DNA from: Sphingobacteriaceae bacterium
GTDB lineage: Bacteria; Bacteroidota; Bacteroidia; UBA7662
Reading direction: 5' to 3'
DNA length: 64,000 bases
Assembly (NCBI GenBank): GCA_030682795.1
Contig: JAUXNJ010000026.1
Span: 1-64,000 of the forward strand
Of the stretch, positions 15,698-23,773 are shown piece after piece. Made by a program: the position numbers and the translations under genes. The notes below the pieces were generated by a model that saw only the letters and a list, made by a program, of their open reading frames with translations, searched no databases and was not told where the DNA came from. How positions within the stretch are numbered: position 1 is the stretch's first letter; every line of letters begins with the position of its first letter.

Positions 15698-17526
15698 TAT
15701 CTCGCAATCACTATGCGCTTGTATGCTGGCGCAGCGTTTTGGTAATGAACACTAAGGGTGTAAACACCATTGGGCAAATGATTCAAATCTAATTGGGAGG
15801 TGGATGTTGTAGCTTTCATGTCATTAGAAAGCAAGATTTCTCCACGTGCTCCTACAAGTTGGATATTGGCAATTCCATAAGGGGCTTTTATTTCAAAAAG
15901 GCCCTCGCTCGGATTTGGATAAACACTTAGCTCTTTTACAGATTGATTTACCATTTCGGCCTCCACATTTGGCCTTGAGGTTCTAACTGCAGCTGTTGAG
16001 TTTTGAAACGACCGTTTATAAAAAATCCTGCCGCTGTTAGGTCCAACAAATGCATAATAACTCCAATCGAGAGTGCCATCCATGCTGAGCAGCGTTTGGG
16101 GTTCAGGCGTAGTTAATCCATCACCAACTACAAAATAATCATTGGTAGTGGGCGCAGGAATTACAAAATGATATAAAGTGTTATTAAAAGGAGGTGTGGC
16201 GCCAAGTTGGCTATTACCATCAGAAGTAAGTATTAGGCGTCTCGAAAGCACTTCTTCGAGACCAATACTTCGAATAGGAACACTTAGGTTCGTCCAGTTC
16301 CAGCCTGTATAAGTAATAAAATCACCTGCCATGGCAATCACAGGGCCGGAGTTGAAATCACCAAATGAATTGTGTGCAGCTGACATCAATTGAGTAGTTG
16401 GCCCAGGAGAAACAATTGAAGTCACAAAGTTGCTCATCACATCAGATATCCACTCATGGGTAGCCCAAGCAGGTTGGCTATAGGTTTGAGCGAAAACTAT
16501 ATTCGCAAAAGGATTTGGCGGTTGTGGAACAGGAAAATACGTATCTGATAAATCCATCCATTGACTACTCCCCACGTAACTGTCAGTACCATCATACATC
16601 TCATAAACCACCCCACAAGCATGTGGATTTTGAAACGTCCAATAGGAATTAAAGTAGGTATTCATATCGATGCGCGGCTTAGCCACCCGTGTTGGAGCAA
16701 AGCCAGGAAAAACACTCGCATGCTGCACAATATGAGAAGCACAATTATTTGCAAAACCTGACTGTACAATGGTAAACGACTCGAATACCACTACAATATC
16801 ACCCGCTGCTGTTCCTTGGTCAACCATTACAAAATTCACATAATTATTGCCCCCAAAAGAACGAATGGCTACATCGGGCTCGGCAGCTCTGTTATGGCCA
16901 CAAGCACCATCGTTTACCCAATAAGTATTACCTGAAGGCGTTAAACTCCCAAAATCAACGGTCATGGCTTCAATGTCGCTCCCGTTTTTCCACACCACCA
17001 CCGCATTGCCGTCAATATCTGCATCCACATTTGGGTGGGTTGCACCTGCACTAAACAAATAAAATCCAGAACCTGCGTAACTCGTTACTGGAACCGGCGA
17101 ACCACCGTTCCAATCCCACATCTCCGACCACACCCCGCTTGGACCCAAGTCTGATTCGTATACTACCAAAGCCAAACCAGTACCACTATAATCCCAAACA
17201 ACATCAGGATCTTCTACCCTTCCACCAATGGCAGCGGCTTGCAAGAGAAAACACACTTCGGTTGGTGGGGAGGTAGTGTGATCGATAAATACGATACTTG
17301 GGTCAGAGCCATCCACTACAACCACCTGCAAATCGCCAAAGGCAGAGGTCCCTGTATTGGCTACCGAACTTGAAGTGCACGAAGCAAACTCATCGGGCGT
17401 TGTAGGATTGATGAACTGAGCCATGGCAGGAAAGCTAAAAAGTGATAAAACTGCTAACGAGCGGGCAAATACCCCCCCCCAACTTGTGTTTAGGCTGTTT
17501 TTAAACAGCGATGGAGAATTTTTCAT
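15697..17526 (-). CDS. Secreted protein with type A T9SS sorting domain
   Basis: A 609-residue protein: N-terminal signal peptide (hydrophobic SLAVLSLFSFPAMA), a long beta-rich body with no family I recognise (motifs VEDPDVVWDYSG, HPNVDADIDGNAVVVW, which look like propeller blades), and a C-terminal sorting domain starting SVYPNPSEGLFEI and ending YKRIVIAR. Upstream gene of a two-gene T9SS operon with the CHU_C protein. A run of nine G residues on the coding strand (17472-17480, codons 16-18) falls just before the hydrophobic core, so slippage there would switch the protein off. AT-rich relative to neighbours. Function unknown beyond surface or secreted location. Confidence 0.88.
   Translation of the reverse strand: MKNSPSLFKNSLNTSWGGVFARSLAVLSLFSFPAMAQFINPTTPDEFASCTSSSVANTGTSAFGDLQVVVVDGSDPSIVFIDHTTSPPTEVCFLLQAAAIGGRVEDPDVVWDYSGTGLALVVYESDLGPSGVWSEMWDWNGGSPVPVTSYAGSGFYLFSAGATHPNVDADIDGNAVVVWKNGSDIEAMTVDFGSLTPSGNTYWVNDGACGHNRAAEPDVAIRSFGGNNYVNFVMVDQGTAAGDIVVVFESFTIVQSGFANNCASHIVQHASVFPGFAPTRVAKPRIDMNTYFNSYWTFQNPHACGVVYEMYDGTDSYVGSSQWMDLSDTYFPVPQPPNPFANIVFAQTYSQPAWATHEWISDVMSNFVTSIVSPGPTTQLMSAAHNSFGDFNSGPVIAMAGDFITYTGWNWTNLSVPIRSIGLEEVLSRRLILTSDGNSQLGATPPFNNTLYHFVIPAPTTNDYFVVGDGLTTPEPQTLLSMDGTLDWSYYAFVGPNSGRIFYKRSFQNSTAAVRTSRPNVEAEMVNQSVKELSVYPNPSEGLFEIKAPYGIANIQLVGARGEILLSNDMKATTSTSQLDLNHLPNGVYTLSVHYQNAAPAYKRIVIAR
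17472..17480 (-). repeat. G9 homopolymer in the 5' coding region of a T9SS protein
   Basis: Nine consecutive C on the plus strand, G on the coding strand, at codons 16-18. Such tracts are prone to slipped-strand mutation and are a known substrate of phase variation. At nine bases the frame is open. Confidence 0.8.
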
Positions 17527-17600
17527 ACGATCAAGATTTTAATATGGATAAATTTAATTGTTGTTTTTGGTATGTCCAAATTAATTTGACATTAAAAAGA

Positions 17601-17768
17601 TCGCCCTTCGACAGGGCTCAGGTACCATCGATGCGCTCGCTTTACAGACCGGTCGCTGCGCTCTCTTTTCGGACATCAGACCGGTCGCTGCGCTCCCTTT
17701 TCAGATAGATTGGGCCATGGCGTTGTATGATTTCTGATTTATGAATTTGATTTCTGATTTCTGATTTG
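17601..17768 (+). repeat. Dispersed intergenic repeat, copy 2
   Basis: Holds two tandem CAGACCGGTCGCTGCGCTC units (within 17640-17705), CAGATAGATTGGGCC, then several GATTTCTGATTT units. Matches copy 1 at 13130 in order and orientation. The block lies between divergent genes. Confidence 0.75.
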
Positions 17769-17913
17769 GTACCATGGGTCATTCCCTGAATAGCATTGAC
17801 CGTTTGATTTTGAACCTCAAACGCGTTCACCCCCCGAATCCACGTGTTCAACCTCAAAAAATATAAGCTGACAAAAATCTAACAAATGTCCGGCACTTTC
17901 TGATCCCCGTCCC

Positions 17914-17997
17914 CGTTTAGGATGTATGTAAACGAGAGACGCTCGGTTCATACAACAGGTTTTAGTTAAAGCCCTCTTCGCGGAGGGCTTTTTTTTT
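17914..17997 (+). ncRNA. Candidate small structured RNA with intrinsic terminator
   Basis: CGTTTA (17914-17919) can pair with TAAACG (17929-17934). The loop between them holds TGTATG (17923-17928), which can pair with CATACA (17949-17954), giving either two exclusive hairpins or an H-type pseudoknot. A further CGAG/CTCG hairpin sits inside. A strong terminator follows (17968-17997). It lies about 200 nt upstream of the T9SS gene at 18205, on the same strand, so it could be a free small RNA or a leader attenuator. It fits no RNA family I can name, and no promoter is clear. Confidence 0.35.
17968..17997 (+). terminator. Intrinsic terminator
   Basis: AAAGCCCTC-TTCGCG-GAGGGCTTT hairpin followed by a run of T on the plus strand. 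No plus-strand protein gene ends here, so it must serve a non-coding or leader transcript. Confidence 0.75.
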
Positions 17998-18204
17998 GAG
18001 CTCACTGTCAACAGCCCTAGCATTCCTGTATGGCTGTTCAAAAAAAAGAACAGCTGCCCCAAAAAAGCTCACAAAAACACAAAATCCCCATCTAACATAA
18101 CACATTGCGCCGCTAATTTTACATCATGCGTCAAATGATATCTATCACCCGGTTTTGGCACAGCCTTTGAAAATGGTAGGGAAATCTAAATAAAACCCAA
18201 AACC

Positions 18205-19755
18205 ATGATCAAAAATTTCTTTGTTGTCCTCAGCCTCTGCGCTACCACCGCAACTGTCAACGCCCAAAACCCAACCCCCCTCTTCCAACACACCCCCAAG
18301 CATCCGCTCCTGCAGCAAATCAAACCCATCCTCCAAAGCCAGCTGCAAAATAATGTACAACTTCGGGCCATCGATGCTCGTCCCGACTCGGTGCATTATT
18401 CAAGCTGGGACACCCTCACCAATGCTTGGCAAATTGAAGAAGTAAATGCCCTTAGCTATGATGCCAATTCCCGCATCACCCGCGTAGTCAATTACAGCGG
18501 TCCAGGCATTGGCAGCTTCCCCATCAGCGATATGCGCTACAGCTATACCCCAGCCGGTAAGCTCGCCAGCTATTCATTCAATTTGTTGTTAGGAGGACAA
18601 GTGCAAGAGCAAATGCGCCTCGAATTCAACTACGATGCCAATGGCCGCAAAGCCTCTGGGGTATTTTCTGTGGTTGACCCCCTTACCAACAGCTTGATGC
18701 CGCTCTTTGGCGACTCCATTGCCTATGTGCGCAACCAAAACAACGAGGTCATTGAAGCTACCCACTATCTGTATGACAACCTTTTTGCAGGCCTCGGCTG
18801 GGTGCCTATTCAGCGCGTAACTGATGTTCAATCCGCCCCAAATGGCAGTCCAAAAGCCTATCTGCATTGGAGCTGGGATGATCAAATGCAAGACTGGAGT
18901 TTGCCAACCCGCATGCAAGATGTGGTTTGGGGATTTGGCTGGAAAGGCTGGGAAACTGCTTTTGGCACCATCCAATTAGACGAAACCTTCAATGTGTATG
19001 AGCCTTCAGACTTTAGTTACACCGAGCCAACCGACTACCTTTCGTACCTCTACATTCAAAACCAATGGGAACCCAGCACTTTGGCAAAATCAGCGAGCAA
19101 TTCAGCTGGAGAAATTTTGAGCATTCAAACCATGCGCTTCGATGCCCTTACGCGAGTATGGGAAGACATGAACTTGAGCACATTTGGCTATGCCAATGGC
19201 GAAATGGAAGATATGACTACCTTTTATTTTGATTTCTTGACCATGAATTACGAGCCAATTTCAAGACTTCAATACCGCTTTGACAACCAATTTGGCTTCA
19301 TGAATGCGCGTAGAGAAAGCTGGTATGACGGCACAACCTGGATACCCACCCTTCAAAATCGCTTTGCCTACCAGCACAACAATGATGGCAAGCCTACCCT
19401 TTGCATCGGCACTGAAGCTGTTGGAGCTGGAGCTCCTTTCGTGAATGTTTTTAAAAAGGATTTCTTCTACAAAACGCCAGTTGCAGCTTCTGTAAAACCC
19501 AATACTTATGATCGCATTGCCATGCGCATCTACCCCAATCCTGCTCAAAACGAATTGCACATCCAAACCGCTGAAGCCGATGTGCAGCGCATCTTGATTC
19601 GCAATATGCAAGGACAAGTGGTAAAGCAGCAAAGCGTAAACCAGGAGCATGCCGAAGTACTGGTGATGAACATTTCAGAGTTAGCGGCCGGCATCTATGT
19701 GGTGGAAGCCATTGGCCGCAACAACAAGGGTGTAGAACGCCTGATTAAGCACTAA
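18205..19755 (+). CDS. Secreted protein with type A T9SS sorting domain
   Basis: A 516-residue protein: signal peptide ending TVNAQ, a body of repeated tyrosine-rich units such as ALSYDANSRITRVVNY, LEFNYDANGRKASG and RYSYTPAGKLASY that resemble YD/RHS-like beta hairpins, and a sorting domain RIYPNPAQNELHIQ ... AAGIYVVEAIG. The tail directs T9SS export and surface attachment. The gene stands alone with a strong terminator at 19780. The repeat body may form a beta solenoid or propeller; ligand unknown. Confidence 0.88.
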   Translation: MIKNFFVVLSLCATTATVNAQNPTPLFQHTPKHPLLQQIKPILQSQLQNNVQLRAIDARPDSVHYSSWDTLTNAWQIEEVNALSYDANSRITRVVNYSGPGIGSFPISDMRYSYTPAGKLASYSFNLLLGGQVQEQMRLEFNYDANGRKASGVFSVVDPLTNSLMPLFGDSIAYVRNQNNEVIEATHYLYDNLFAGLGWVPIQRVTDVQSAPNGSPKAYLHWSWDDQMQDWSLPTRMQDVVWGFGWKGWETAFGTIQLDETFNVYEPSDFSYTEPTDYLSYLYIQNQWEPSTLAKSASNSAGEILSIQTMRFDALTRVWEDMNLSTFGYANGEMEDMTTFYFDFLTMNYEPISRLQYRFDNQFGFMNARRESWYDGTTWIPTLQNRFAYQHNNDGKPTLCIGTEAVGAGAPFVNVFKKDFFYKTPVAASVKPNTYDRIAMRIYPNPAQNELHIQTAEADVQRILIRNMQGQVVKQQSVNQEHAEVLVMNISELAAGIYVVEAIGRNNKGVERLIKH

Positions 19756-19779
19756 ACAACCAACCCAACCTATGACAAA

Positions 19780-19810
19780 GGCCGTCTCTAGTACAGAGGC
19801 GGCCTTTTTG
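19780..19810 (+). terminator. Intrinsic terminator after the 18205 gene
   Basis: GGCCGTCTC (19780-19788) pairs with GAGGCGGCC (19796-19804, one G-T pair), followed by TTTTTGT. It begins 25 nt after the stop codon. Confidence 0.85.
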
Positions 19811-19881
19811 TATTGAGGATGCGTAAAGAAGACGGCATGACCATTTCCAAGCTGTAGCAAGCTTGGTCTAAATCCTGGCTT

Positions 19882-20220
19882 TCAACCAAAAAACTCTTTC
19901 GCCGCTTCAGCATCTGCCGCCACGGCCAAAATGCCTTCGAGCTGCGAAATTTCAATGAGCTTGGCAATCGACTGGTTAACATGCGTGAGCACAAAACGGC
20001 CTTCCACGGCATTGCAGAGGCGGTTGCCTACCAAAATGGCGCTGAGGCCCGAGCTGTCGACGTATTTCACCGACGATAAATCGAAGATGATGTTTTTAAC
20101 GCCCTCGGAATTGAGGAATACGAGTTCTGACTTCAATTGCGGCGCAATCAAAGAATCTAATTTGTCTTCTTCCAGCTTTACCAGGGTAAAAGCGGCTTGT
20201 TTATCGAGTAAAAGTTTCAT
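19882..20220 (-). CDS. STAS domain protein, anti-sigma factor antagonist type
   Basis: A 112-residue single STAS domain of the SpoIIAA/RsbV type. The phosphorylation motif VDSSGLS (54-60) is intact, with Ser57 the expected phosphosite. In the classic system an anti-sigma kinase (RsbW/SpoIIAB) phosphorylates it, and the unphosphorylated form frees a sigma factor; no kinase, phosphatase or sigma gene is adjacent. It follows purC by 92 bp and has its own TATTTTTG box at 20255-20262. The C-terminal AAAKEFFG tail is unremarkable. In Bacteroidota such orphan STAS proteins are common, and the partner is not predictable here. Confidence 0.9.
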   Translation of the reverse strand: MKLLLDKQAAFTLVKLEEDKLDSLIAPQLKSELVFLNSEGVKNIIFDLSSVKYVDSSGLSAILVGNRLCNAVEGRFVLTHVNQSIAKLIEISQLEGILAVAADAEAAKEFFG

Positions 20221-20254
20221 AGCAATGTAAGTTGGTGCCTGGTTTGGCAGCTTT

Positions 20255-20262
20255 CAAAAATA
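20255..20262 (-). promoter_or_regulatory. -7 element TATTTTTG for the STAS gene
   Basis: Minus-strand TAnnTTTG box 35 nt upstream of the STAS start, implying a leader of about 28 nt. It separates this gene from the purC transcript. No -33 match. Confidence 0.45.
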
Positions 20263-20312
20263 CAGAATGAAGCTGTGCTTGCGCCCATGGCTCCATTTTT
20301 AACGGGCTACAA

Positions 20313-21257
20313 TTACGAGAGCTCGTTTAAGGCCTTGGTTACGTTGGCCAACACCCGCGCCTGCATATCGCTGATGTCGGCTTTTACAAAGGCTTGGCCA
20401 GTGATGCCCTCATACAACTCAATGTAGCGCGCGCTGATGGTTTCGAGCCAGGCATCGCTCATTTCGGGGATTTGCTGCCCCTCCAGGCCTTGAAAACCGT
20501 TTTCAATGAGCCATTGGCGCACAAATTCCTTCGAAAGCTGCTTCTGGGTTTCACCTGCCGCCTGCCGCTCGGCATAACCTTGGGCGTAAAAATAGCGGCT
20601 CGAATCGGGGGTATGCACCTCGTCGATGAGCACCACTTTATCGCCAATCAAACCAAATTCGTACTTGGTATCTACCAAAATGAGGCCTTTGGCCGCCGCC
20701 ATTTCGGTGCCGCGCTGGAATAATTTGCGGGTATAATCCTCCAATTGCACATAATGTGCCTCCGAAACGATGCCTTGGGCTAAGATTTCTTCCCTGCTGA
20801 TGTCTAAATCGTGCCCCTCCTGCGCCTTGGTGCTGGGGGTAATGATGGGTGCCGGCAAGCGGTCGTTTTCTTTTAATCCGTCAGGCAAAGCCACGCCGCA
20901 CAACAGGCGCTTTCCGGCTTTGTATTCGCGCCAGGCATGTCCCGCCAAATAGCCCCGTATCACCATCTCCACCGCAAAAGGCTCGGCCCGGTAACCGATG
21001 GCCACATTGGGGTCGGGGGTGCTGAGCAGCCAATTGGGCACGATGTCGGCCGTGGCCTTTAAAAAATGTGCCGCCGTTTGGTTGAGCACCTGGCCTTTGT
21101 AGGGAATGGGGCGCGGTAAAATCACGTCGAAGGCTGAAATGCGGTCGCTGGCCACCATCACCAAATATTGGCTGCCAATGGTATATACGTCGCGTACTTT
21201 GCCGTGGTACACGGCGGTTTGTCCGGGAAACTGAAAAGAAGTGCTTGCTAAAGCCAT
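20313..21257 (-). CDS. purC: SAICAR synthetase
   Basis: Catalyses the ATP-dependent joining of CAIR and aspartate in de novo purine synthesis; cytosolic. The 314-residue protein has [10 protein letters not shown] near 18-27, [12 protein letters not shown], the [11 protein letters not shown] motif and [14 protein letters not shown], all hallmark SAICAR synthetase segments. It is the longer form usual in Bacteroidota and yeast (about 300 residues rather than 240). It starts 1 nt after the phoH stop, so the two are co-transcribed. Confidence 0.97.
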   Translation of the reverse strand: MALASTSFQFPGQTAVYHGKVRDVYTIGSQYLVMVASDRISAFDVILPRPIPYKGQVLNQTAAHFLKATADIVPNWLLSTPDPNVAIGYRAEPFAVEMVIRGYLAGHAWREYKAGKRLLCGVALPDGLKENDRLPAPIITPSTKAQEGHDLDISREEILAQGIVSEAHYVQLEDYTRKLFQRGTEMAAAKGLILVDTKYEFGLIGDKVVLIDEVHTPDSSRYFYAQGYAERQAAGETQKQLSKEFVRQWLIENGFQGLEGQQIPEMSDAWLETISARYIELYEGITGQAFVKADISDMQARVLANVTKALNELS

Positions 21258-21258
21258 G

Positions 21259-22230
21259 TTATGCGGGGTTTTGTTGGGATTTTTGGGTTTCGTCGTGCTT
21301 GTCGTAGGCCTTGATGATGTCTTTCACCAAGCGGTGACGCACCACATCGTTGGCGGTGAGGTACACCATGCCAATGCCTTCTACCTCTTTGAGCAGCCGC
21401 AAGGCCTGGGGCAAGCCTGAGCGCTGCTGCCGCGGCAAGTCGATTTGGGTGAGGTCACCGGTGATGATGAATTTGGCGGTGGGCCCCATGCGGGTGAGAA
21501 ACATTTTGATCTGCATCTCGGTGGTATTTTGGGCCTCGTCGAGGATCACAAAGGCTTTGTCGAGGGTACGACCCCGCATAAAAGCCAAAGGTGCTATTTC
21601 AATGATGTTGTCTTCGAGGTATTTTTCGAGCTTCGAGGCCGGGAGCATGTCTTCCAAGGCATCGTACAACGGCCGCAGATAAGGGTCGATTTTCTCTTTT
21701 AAATCGCCAGGCAAAAAGCCGAGGTTTTCGCCTGCTTCTACAGCAGGGCGGGTCAGGATGATTTTTTTGACCTCCCGATTGCGCAAGGCACGTACAGCCA
21801 AGGCCACCGCGGTATAGGTTTTGCCCGAACCGGCGGGACCTACCGCAAACAAAATATCGTTTTTGCCAATGAGCTCCACCATTTGCCGCTGGTTGTGCGA
21901 GCGGGCTTTTACCACGAGGCCGTTGGGACCAAATACAATCGGTTCTTCGCTGTTCAAATGCGAGAAGGCGCGCACACCCTCGTCGAGCAGCAGCAGGGCG
22001 AAGTCCTCGTCAGACAAGCGGTCGTGCTTCGCATAATGACTAATGATCCGCTCAAACTTCAGCTGGAAGCCATCGAGCGCTACCGCCTCGCCCCCCACCT
22101 GCAGCTGGTCGCCCCGTGCCGTAAATTTCAAATCCGGAAAAGCCGATTTGAGCGTCTTCAACCGCAGATTGTTGACGCCAAAAAACTCGAGTGGACTTAC
22201 ACCGTCCAACTTAAAACTAAATTCTACCAA
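21259..22230 (-). CDS. phoH: PhoH family ATPase
   Basis: A 323-residue PhoH/YbeZ-type protein, a P-loop ATPase linked to RNA metabolism and ribosome maturation; cytosolic. An N-terminal KH/RNA-binding-like part (about 1-110) precedes Walker A GPAGSGKT (131-138), the [17 protein letters not shown] motif, Walker [11 protein letters not shown] and the [10 protein letters not shown] motif. The reading starts with TTG at 22228-22230; an in-frame stop lies 12 nt further upstream with no ATG or GTG between, so a TTG start is the only near option. Usually neighboured by ybeY, which is not here; instead it leads into purC. Confidence 0.93.
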   Translation of the reverse strand: MVEFSFKLDGVSPLEFFGVNNLRLKTLKSAFPDLKFTARGDQLQVGGEAVALDGFQLKFERIISHYAKHDRLSDEDFALLLLDEGVRAFSHLNSEEPIVFGPNGLVVKARSHNQRQMVELIGKNDILFAVGPAGSGKTYTAVALAVRALRNREVKKIILTRPAVEAGENLGFLPGDLKEKIDPYLRPLYDALEDMLPASKLEKYLEDNIIEIAPLAFMRGRTLDKAFVILDEAQNTTEMQIKMFLTRMGPTAKFIITGDLTQIDLPRQQRSGLPQALRLLKEVEGIGMVYLTANDVVRHRLVKDIIKAYDKHDETQKSQQNPA

Positions 22231-22247
22231 TACCTTTTCGTTTTAGC

Positions 22248-22255
22248 TAAATTTG
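22248..22255 (+). promoter_or_regulatory. -7 element TAAATTTG for the 22278 gene
   Basis: TAnnTTTG box in the 47-bp gap between divergent phoH and the SAM hydrolase-type gene. A start near 22262 leaves about 16 nt before the GTG at 22278. Confidence 0.5.
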
Positions 22256-22277
22256 CGCTTATCGAAAGCCCTTGCCT

Positions 22278-23075
22278 GTGATTCAACACATCACCCTTAC
22301 GACCGATTACGGACTGAGTGACGCTTATGTTGCAGCATTGAAGGGGCAATTGCTTCGCCAGCACCCGGCGGCGCAGCTCGTCGATATCTCGCACAATATT
22401 AGCAAATATAACCTCCAACAGGCGGCATACGTTTTAAAAAATGCGTATCATTTTTTTCCGGATGGGAGTCTGCACCTGCTCGACGTATCGAATTTCAACC
22501 TCGACCCCGCCGAGTACATGCTTTTTGCCTTTGATGGGCACTTTTTTGTGATGCCCGACAATGGCTTGGCCTCTTTGCTCACCCAAAATGCCAATCTGCG
22601 CACTTACTTGGTGCCTGCCAATGGTCGCACTGCCCTGCATTCGTTTAGCATGTTAAACGACGTTTTACCCGCCTTGCAGCCCTTCCTAACAGGCGCTTCC
22701 CTGGAGGAGGTGTACGGTCCGGCCAACGAGCATTACCACATGCTCATGCCCTTTCTACCGGCCATCAGCGGCAACAACCTCAATGGGGTAGTGCTGCACA
22801 TCGACGGTTATGAAAACCTTATTACCAACATCGACCGCGCCTACTTTAACAACTTCATGAAAGGCAGCGGTGCTTTCACCATCCACCTCAAGCGCAAAAT
22901 CAACCATGAAAATCGGGTCAACCAACTCGTAAACAGCTACGAAGAGGTGGCACCTGGCAACATCGCCTGCTTTTTTGGCCACAACAACCTGCTGCAAATT
23001 GCCATCCGCGGTGGGAATGCCGCCAGTTTGCTCGGACTGCGCATGGGTGACCCCATCTTTATCGAAAAATCATGA
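22278..23075 (+). CDS. SAM hydroxide adenosyltransferase / SAM hydrolase family (DUF62)
   Basis: A 265-residue cytosolic enzyme of the DUF62 family, which splits S-adenosylmethionine to adenosine and methionine using water or hydroxide; chlorinase and fluorinase relatives use halide. The N-terminal TLTTDYGLSDAYVAALKG is the family signature (TTD-FG), and HIDGYENLITNI near 175 matches the second conserved block. Start set at GTG 22278, where homology begins; a TTG at 22272 is in frame. Overlaps the next gene by 4 nt (ATGA). Confidence 0.9.
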   Translation: MIQHITLTTDYGLSDAYVAALKGQLLRQHPAAQLVDISHNISKYNLQQAAYVLKNAYHFFPDGSLHLLDVSNFNLDPAEYMLFAFDGHFFVMPDNGLASLLTQNANLRTYLVPANGRTALHSFSMLNDVLPALQPFLTGASLEEVYGPANEHYHMLMPFLPAISGNNLNGVVLHIDGYENLITNIDRAYFNNFMKGSGAFTIHLKRKINHENRVNQLVNSYEEVAPGNIACFFGHNNLLQIAIRGGNAASLLGLRMGDPIFIEKS

Positions 23076-23356
23076 TTGTACGTCTCGTTAAAATGACCTT
23101 CCGTGCCGAAGCAACGGCCGAATTCGACGCCCTCTTTGAAAAGCACCACCAGCAAATCCGCCATTTCCCAGGCTGCACGCATTTGCAATTGCTGAAGTCG
23201 GGCAACGTGTATTTTACTTACAGTCATTGGGAGCGAGCCAGTGATTTAGAGGCCTACCGCAATTCTGTGCTTTTTCAAGAAGTGTGGCCCGCCACCAAGC
23301 GCCTTTTTGCCGCCCCGGCAGAGGCCTGGAGCACCGAGCAGCAATACCAGCTTTAA
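23072..23356 (+). CDS. Antibiotic biosynthesis monooxygenase (ABM) domain protein
   Basis: A 94-residue single-domain ferredoxin-fold protein. The pattern MIVRLVKMTFRAEATAEF then HFPGCTHLQLL ... YFTYSHWERASDLEAYRNS is that of ABM/quinol monooxygenase-like proteins, small oxygenases or heme/quinone-binding folds. Translationally coupled to the SAM hydrolase gene. The substrate cannot be predicted; the name reflects the fold and not antibiotic synthesis. Confidence 0.85.
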   Translation: MIVRLVKMTFRAEATAEFDALFEKHHQQIRHFPGCTHLQLLKSGNVYFTYSHWERASDLEAYRNSVLFQEVWPATKRLFAAPAEAWSTEQQYQL

Positions 23357-23464
23357 ACGGCTCACAACACAACCCAATGCGCCAATTCCGGTTCCTTAAC
23401 TCAGCAAAACCCTAGCAGTAGCAGAAGTGGAATGGTCTTTGTATCTTGCTGCATAAACCGCATC

Positions 23465-23653
23465 ATGATGAAACGATATTTCCCTTACCTCCTACTGCTG
23501 TTGGGCATGGCCATTTTAATTGGCCTGAGCAGCTGCAACAGCCAAAAGCGGGCCGCCGCCGCCGAAGCCAAGATGCTAGAACAAAAACGGGAACAGGGCG
23601 ATCGCGATAAAGCCAGGTTTGAGCAAGCCCTGCCTGCTACGGCTACAGAATAA
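23465..23653 (+). CDS. Small lipoprotein
   Basis: A 62-residue protein with a lipoprotein signal (GLSSC, Cys24) and a short charged, helical tail rich in Ala, Glu, Lys and Arg (KRAAAAEAKMLEQKREQ). The ATG at 23465 (or 23468) was chosen since the longer frame from 23432 runs through a -7-like TATCTTGC at 23442-23449. No family recognised. It lies between the ABM gene and the end of the respiratory operon. Confidence 0.65.
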   Translation: MMKRYFPYLLLLLGMAILIGLSSCNSQKRAAAAEAKMLEQKREQGDRDKARFEQALPATATE

Positions 23654-23728
23654 ATCAACCTCAGCAAGTGTCGACCAAAAAGCCAGGTCGCCCTCAAAAT
23701 CGCTCGGCAAAAAATACAGCTAAAAACA

Positions 23729-23752
23729 AAAGGCATCCAATTGGATGCCTTT
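23729..23752 (-). terminator. Terminator of the Alternative Complex III operon
   Basis: A perfect 24-bp palindrome, AAAGGCATCCAA with its complement, flanked by A-runs and T-runs, 22 bp beyond the actF stop. Symmetric enough to work for the small lipoprotein gene on the other strand too. Confidence 0.85.
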
Positions 23753-23773
23753 TATTGTTAAACACAGTTTGGA

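Larger units (their letters stand above)
17527..18204. other. 678-bp intergenic region with repeat and possible structured RNA
   Basis: Divergent promoter region between two T9SS genes. It contains copy 2 of the dispersed repeat (17601-17768), the possible structured RNA with terminator (17914-17997), and an AT-rich leader before 18205 with a TAATTTTA box at 18114-18121. Open frames here are short and unlike genes. Confidence 0.6.

Noticed and set aside
17817-18062. Minus-strand open frame of 81 codons
   Set aside because: It runs through the candidate RNA and its terminator with no protein features.
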